The position numbers and the translations under genes were made by a program. Under the pieces are notes generated by a model, which had not been told where the DNA came from, did no database searches, and saw only the letters and a list, made by a program, of their open reading frames with translations. A stretch of 16,248 bases of DNA, from the NCBI GenBank assembly GCA_903944555.1, contig CAJASG010000036.1, positions 1 to 16,248 on the forward strand, written 5' to 3'. Shown one piece after another: positions 14,335 to 16,248 of this stretch. The stretch is from an uncultured beta proteobacterium. Its GTDB lineage: Bacteria > Pseudomonadota > Gammaproteobacteria > Burkholderiales > Burkholderiaceae_C. Position 1 is the stretch's first letter; the number at the start of each line of letters is the position of its first letter.

Positions 14335-14358
14335 TCGTGTTAATTATTAACGAATGAA
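14330..14358. promoter_or_regulatory. inverted repeat covering the LysR start codon (candidate operator)
   Basis: TTCATTCG (14330-14337) pairs with CGAATGAA (14351-14358) and TTAAT (14340-14344) with ATTAA (14346-14350); the left side has an extra TG. That is 13 base pairs around a single central T. The regulator's ATG is within the left arm. The position and dyad form suit a LysR autoregulatory site, and binding could block the regulator's own translation start region. Confidence 0.5.
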
Positions 14359-14373
14359 TTGTTTTTGACGCCA

Positions 14374-14400
14374 TTGATGCAATCGATGAATGTTTTTAAT
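14374..14400 (+). promoter_or_regulatory. possible promoter for the TauE/SafE gene
   Basis: TTGATG (14374-14379) and TTTAAT (14395-14400) stand 15 bases apart, 31 bases before the chosen start codon. The match to sigma-70 is fair at -10 (5 of 6) and moderate at -35 (4 of 6), with a short spacer. Low confidence. Confidence 0.22.
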
Positions 14401-14430
14401 ATGAAGGCTTCGAAACACTGACCATTGAAA

Positions 14431-15201
14431 ATGCCGCTTATTGCACTGACCGAGCTTTTGATGATGCTGAGTCTGGGAGCTGCATTAGGGTTTTTTGGTG
14501 GGCTATTCGGCATTGGCGGCGGCATCATCGTGATCCCACTGCTGGTGCTTGGCTTTGGCATGGACCAGGCGGTGGCGCAAGGAACCGCACTGGTGATGAT
14601 GGTGCCCAATCTGCTCATTGCGTGGTTTCGTTACAGCCAGCGCCACCCGGTCGCGGTGAAAACTGCACTGAAAATCGGCGTGCTGGCCTGTCTGACCACC
14701 TGGGCTGTTGCACACATTGCAACGCGCCTTTCGCCCGAACTGATGCAAACCGTGTTCAGCGTCTTCCTGCTGGTCTTGTCGTTGCGCATGCTTTTGCAAA
14801 AACCTGCTCGGGAACCCGTTCAGGAACGAAGCCCCCGCAGTCTTCGCTGGATGCCATTGGTGGGTATTGTGGGTGGGAGCAGCATGGGCCTGCTGGGCGT
14901 GGGGGGAGGGCTGCTGGCCACACCGATTTTCACAGGGTGGTTTGGCCAAAGGCAGACCGTTGCCCAAAGCCTGTCGCTGGCACTGGTTGCACCCAGTGCC
15001 ATCATCGCGCTCATCACCTACAGCAGTGCACACCGGGTTGACTGGTCGATGGGTTTGCCGATGGCGGTTGGGGGGCTGTTTACCGTTTCAACAGGGGTTG
15101 CCGTTGCCCACCGTATGCCAGAGGCGCGTATGCGCGCGGCCTTCGCCTGGATGGTTTTTTGCACCGCGGTCTGGATGTTGGTCAAGCCATTGTTTCTTTG
15201 A
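14431..15201 (+). CDS. TauE/SafE-family permease (sulfite/organoanion exporter type)
   Basis: A 256-residue membrane protein with about eight helices in two similar halves. Each half begins with the family's glycine-rich signature: GFFGGLFGIGGGIIVIPLL near the N terminus and GGSSMGLLGVGGGLLATPIF in the middle. The family moves small anions such as sulfite, sulfoacetate or other organic acids across the inner membrane; the substrate here is unknown. I chose the ATG at 14431; a TTG two codons earlier is also in frame, and no strong Shine-Dalgarno is seen. It is divergent from a LysR gene, its probable regulator. The next intact gene downstream belongs to aromatic acyl-CoA breakdown, 620 bases away, so a link in function is not shown. 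Confidence 0.88.
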   Translation: MPLIALTELLMMLSLGAALGFFGGLFGIGGGIIVIPLLVLGFGMDQAVAQGTALVMMVPNLLIAWFRYSQRHPVAVKTALKIGVLACLTTWAVAHIATRLSPELMQTVFSVFLLVLSLRMLLQKPAREPVQERSPRSLRWMPLVGIVGGSSMGLLGVGGGLLATPIFTGWFGQRQTVAQSLSLALVAPSAIIALITYSSAHRVDWSMGLPMAVGGLFTVSTGVAVAHRMPEARMRAAFAWMVFCTAVWMLVKPLFL

Positions 15202-15217
15202 ATTGTTGTCAAATGTA

Positions 15218-15236
15218 TTTGGCAATATTGCGCAAA
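15218..15236. promoter_or_regulatory. palindrome GCAATATTGC with TTTG/CAAA flanks
   Basis: GCAATATTGC (15222-15231) is a perfect 10-base palindrome. TTTG just before it and CAAA just after (with one extra G) extend the dyad. It is 17 bases after the TauE/SafE stop and just upstream of the decayed regulator reading frame, where an XRE-type repressor would be expected to bind its own promoter. It could equally be a hairpin in the 3' end of the permease transcript. Confidence 0.3.
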
Positions 15237-15252
15237 TGACTAAGATTTCACG

Positions 15253-15631
15253 GTGTCTGCAATTCTTGAACTTAGCGCTGCCGTGCGTACCCGCCGCTCG
15301 GATATGGGGCGCACGCACTGCCAGCGTCAGTTACCGGGTCTCTGTCAGCGCTGACCAATTGCACGAAGTCGTCACGACGGACGGGCTACCTGCTGACTTT
15401 TAACCCACCTCTACACCTTGCTGGAAGAAGCGCCCGCTTCGCTGCTGGCTTCGGTGGTTGAAGAGTTGCATTTGGAGGTGGGCGTCGAGCGCACCTGACC
15501 TTAGCCGCCCCGGAGTGTGGTCTGAATTGTTTTCGCACGCCCAGTTTGCCTCGCAGTTTTTGGGAAAACACGGGGCGGCGTTCTTGCAGCGATTACACGA
15601 ATGCGTGAAATTTAATGCTGGTGTGCACTGA
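15253..15631 (+). pseudogene. frame-broken remnant, probably an XRE-type HTH regulator (antitoxin-like)
   Basis: No intact gene covers this region, but protein-like text continues if one switches frames. Frame 1 from GTG 15253 reads VSAILELSAAVRTRRSDMG, like the first helix of an XRE/Cro HTH. Frame 2 then reads RTASVSYRVSVSADQLHEVV to a TAA at 15401. Frame 1 again reads THLYTLLEEAPASLLASVVE and on to a TGA at 15496. Frame 2 ends with GVWSELFSHAQFASQFLGKH and on to a TGA at 15629-15631. Most of the HTH after helix 1 appears deleted. The middle part resembles, from memory, the C-terminal half of XRE-type regulators that pair with AbiEii-like toxins in Burkholderiales. No toxin gene follows. The last segment may belong to the same or to a different decayed protein. 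Confidence 0.45.
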
Positions 15632-15740
15632 ATCAGACGGCCCGGTCAGAGGCGCTGGAAGATGCATCTGGACGCAGCGGTCACCCCCTAGAGGTAAATT
15701 TCACTCGGGTAAACACCTAAGATATTTATCGGACCATTAC

Positions 15741-15767
15741 TTTACTAGTTAACTATTTAAATATAAA
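15741..15767 (+). promoter_or_regulatory. possible promoter with embedded palindrome upstream of the aromatic acyl-CoA monooxygenase
   Basis: TTTACT (15741-15746) and TATAAA (15762-15767) are 15 bases apart, with 4 and 5 matches to the sigma-70 hexamers. The perfect palindrome TAGTTAACTA (15746-15755) overlaps the -35 edge and spacer, where a repressor such as a MarR- or TetR-type aromatic-acid regulator could bind. A further CAACTAA at 15774-15780 repeats half of it. The region is much richer in A and T than its surroundings. Confidence 0.35.
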
Positions 15768-15820
15768 GTACATCAACTAACGGTGAATATTTTTGGCAAT
15801 CAAACGATAGGAGAGACGCA

Positions 15821-16248
15821 ATGCGTATCGCATGTTTAGGCGGAGGCCCCGCGGGTTTGTATTTCGCAATTTTGATGAAGAAGGCCAACCCGGCGCACGA
15901 CATCACTGTGATTGACCGCAATGCCGCCGACAACACCTTCGGGTGGGGAATCGTTTTTTCAGACAAAACCATGGATGGTTTTCGGGATGCTGACGAGCAG
16001 GTTGTCAACGAAATTGAGGCCAATTTTCACCATTGGGACGACATTGATGTGTTCGTCAAAGGTCGCAAGATCACCTCCGGCGGGCACGGTTTTTGCGGCA
16101 TGGCGCGTCTGAAATTGCTTCAAATCTTGCAGCAGCGCGCGGCCGAATTGGGCGTCAAAATGCTGTGGGAGCAGGAAGTTACCGACCCCGATATCTATGC
16201 CAAGGAATACGACCTGGTGGTCGGGGCAGATGGCGTTTTTTCCACCAC
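15821..16248 (+). CDS. bifunctional salicylyl-CoA 5-hydroxylase/2-aminobenzoyl-CoA monooxygenase type flavoprotein (3' end beyond window)
   Basis: The first 142 codons are present. The FAD-binding Rossmann start is IACLGGGPAGLYFAILMKK with the acidic residue ending strand two in ITVIDRN. It is followed by FGWGIVFSD, the MARLKLLQILQQRA helix and the class A flavoprotein motif DLVVGADGVFS. The wording matches the N-terminal hydroxylase half of the roughly 780-residue fusion enzymes that hydroxylate salicylyl-CoA or 2-aminobenzoyl-CoA; their C-terminal half is an Old Yellow Enzyme-like reductase, not visible here. The ATG at 15821 has an AGGAGAG ribosome site seven bases upstream. It probably opens an operon for CoA-dependent aromatic acid degradation. 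Which substrate it uses cannot be settled from this part. Confidence 0.88.
   Translation, partial: MRIACLGGGPAGLYFAILMKKANPAHDITVIDRNAADNTFGWGIVFSDKTMDGFRDADEQVVNEIEANFHHWDDIDVFVKGRKITSGGHGFCGMARLKLLQILQQRAAELGVKMLWEQEVTDPDIYAKEYDLVVGADGVFST

Larger units (their letters stand above)
15202..15820. other. 619-base stretch without an intact gene
   Basis: It contains, in order, the GCAATATTGC palindrome, the frame-broken regulator remnant, about 60 bases of featureless GC-rich sequence after 15631, a pair of GGTAAA direct repeats (15693-15698 and 15708-15713), and an AT-rich segment with a palindrome and a possible promoter before the monooxygenase. I see no tRNA, small RNA signature, insertion sequence ends or CRISPR repeats in it. 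Confidence 0.6.

Noticed and set aside
1..16248. CRISPR arrays, tRNA/rRNA genes, transposases, integrases or phage genes
   Set aside because: None seen: no regularly spaced repeats, no tRNA cloverleaf or rRNA-like text, and no transposase or integrase motif in any of the substantial reading frames.

Overview
The window reads as a chromosomal stretch from a betaproteobacterium of the Burkholderiales, most likely the family Comamonadaceae (Rhodoferax/Polaromonas/Acidovorax relatives). The basis is the moderately high GC, the protein families and their wording, and a degenerate copy of a short intergenic repeat that I recall from Comamonadaceae genomes. No rRNA, tRNA, CRISPR array, insertion sequence or phage gene is visible.

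Layout. (1) 1-4537: signalling block. It holds the 3' end of a LuxR-type regulator, a small soluble protein carrying a chemoreceptor-like signalling tip, a PAS/GAF/GGDEF/EAL protein (both minus strand), and a divergent seven-helix membrane diguanylate cyclase. (2) 4670-6201: a cysteine hydrolase of the isochorismatase family overlapping a GlxA-type (DJ-1/PfpI plus AraC) regulator. (3) 6301-9823: alpha-glucan phosphorylase, small MscS channel and a YidB protein. (4) 9921-13388: a LysR regulator divergent from an M20 peptidase/amidase and an RhtA-like amino-acid exporter, which look like one operon. (5) 13411-15201: a second LysR regulator divergent from a TauE/SafE permease. (6) 15202-15820: the only long gene-poor stretch. 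It holds a short palindrome, what looks like a frame-broken remnant of an XRE-type regulator, and an AT-rich promoter region. (7) 15821-end: 5' part of a salicylyl-CoA 5-hydroxylase/2-aminobenzoyl-CoA monooxygenase type enzyme, probably the first gene of a CoA-dependent aromatic degradation operon.

How the parts work together. The first block makes and breaks cyclic di-GMP in response to cytosolic (PAS/GAF) and membrane inputs. The regulator/target pairs LysR-M20-RhtA and LysR-TauE are divergent, the classic LysR arrangement, and each intergenic region has an inverted repeat that could be the operator. The window is mostly ordinary core/accessory betaproteobacterial DNA. I see no clear defence or other undescribed system. 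The least ordinary items are the stand-alone chemoreceptor tip protein, the decayed regulator at 15253-15631, the long inverted repeat over the second LysR start codon, and the M20/RhtA pairing.
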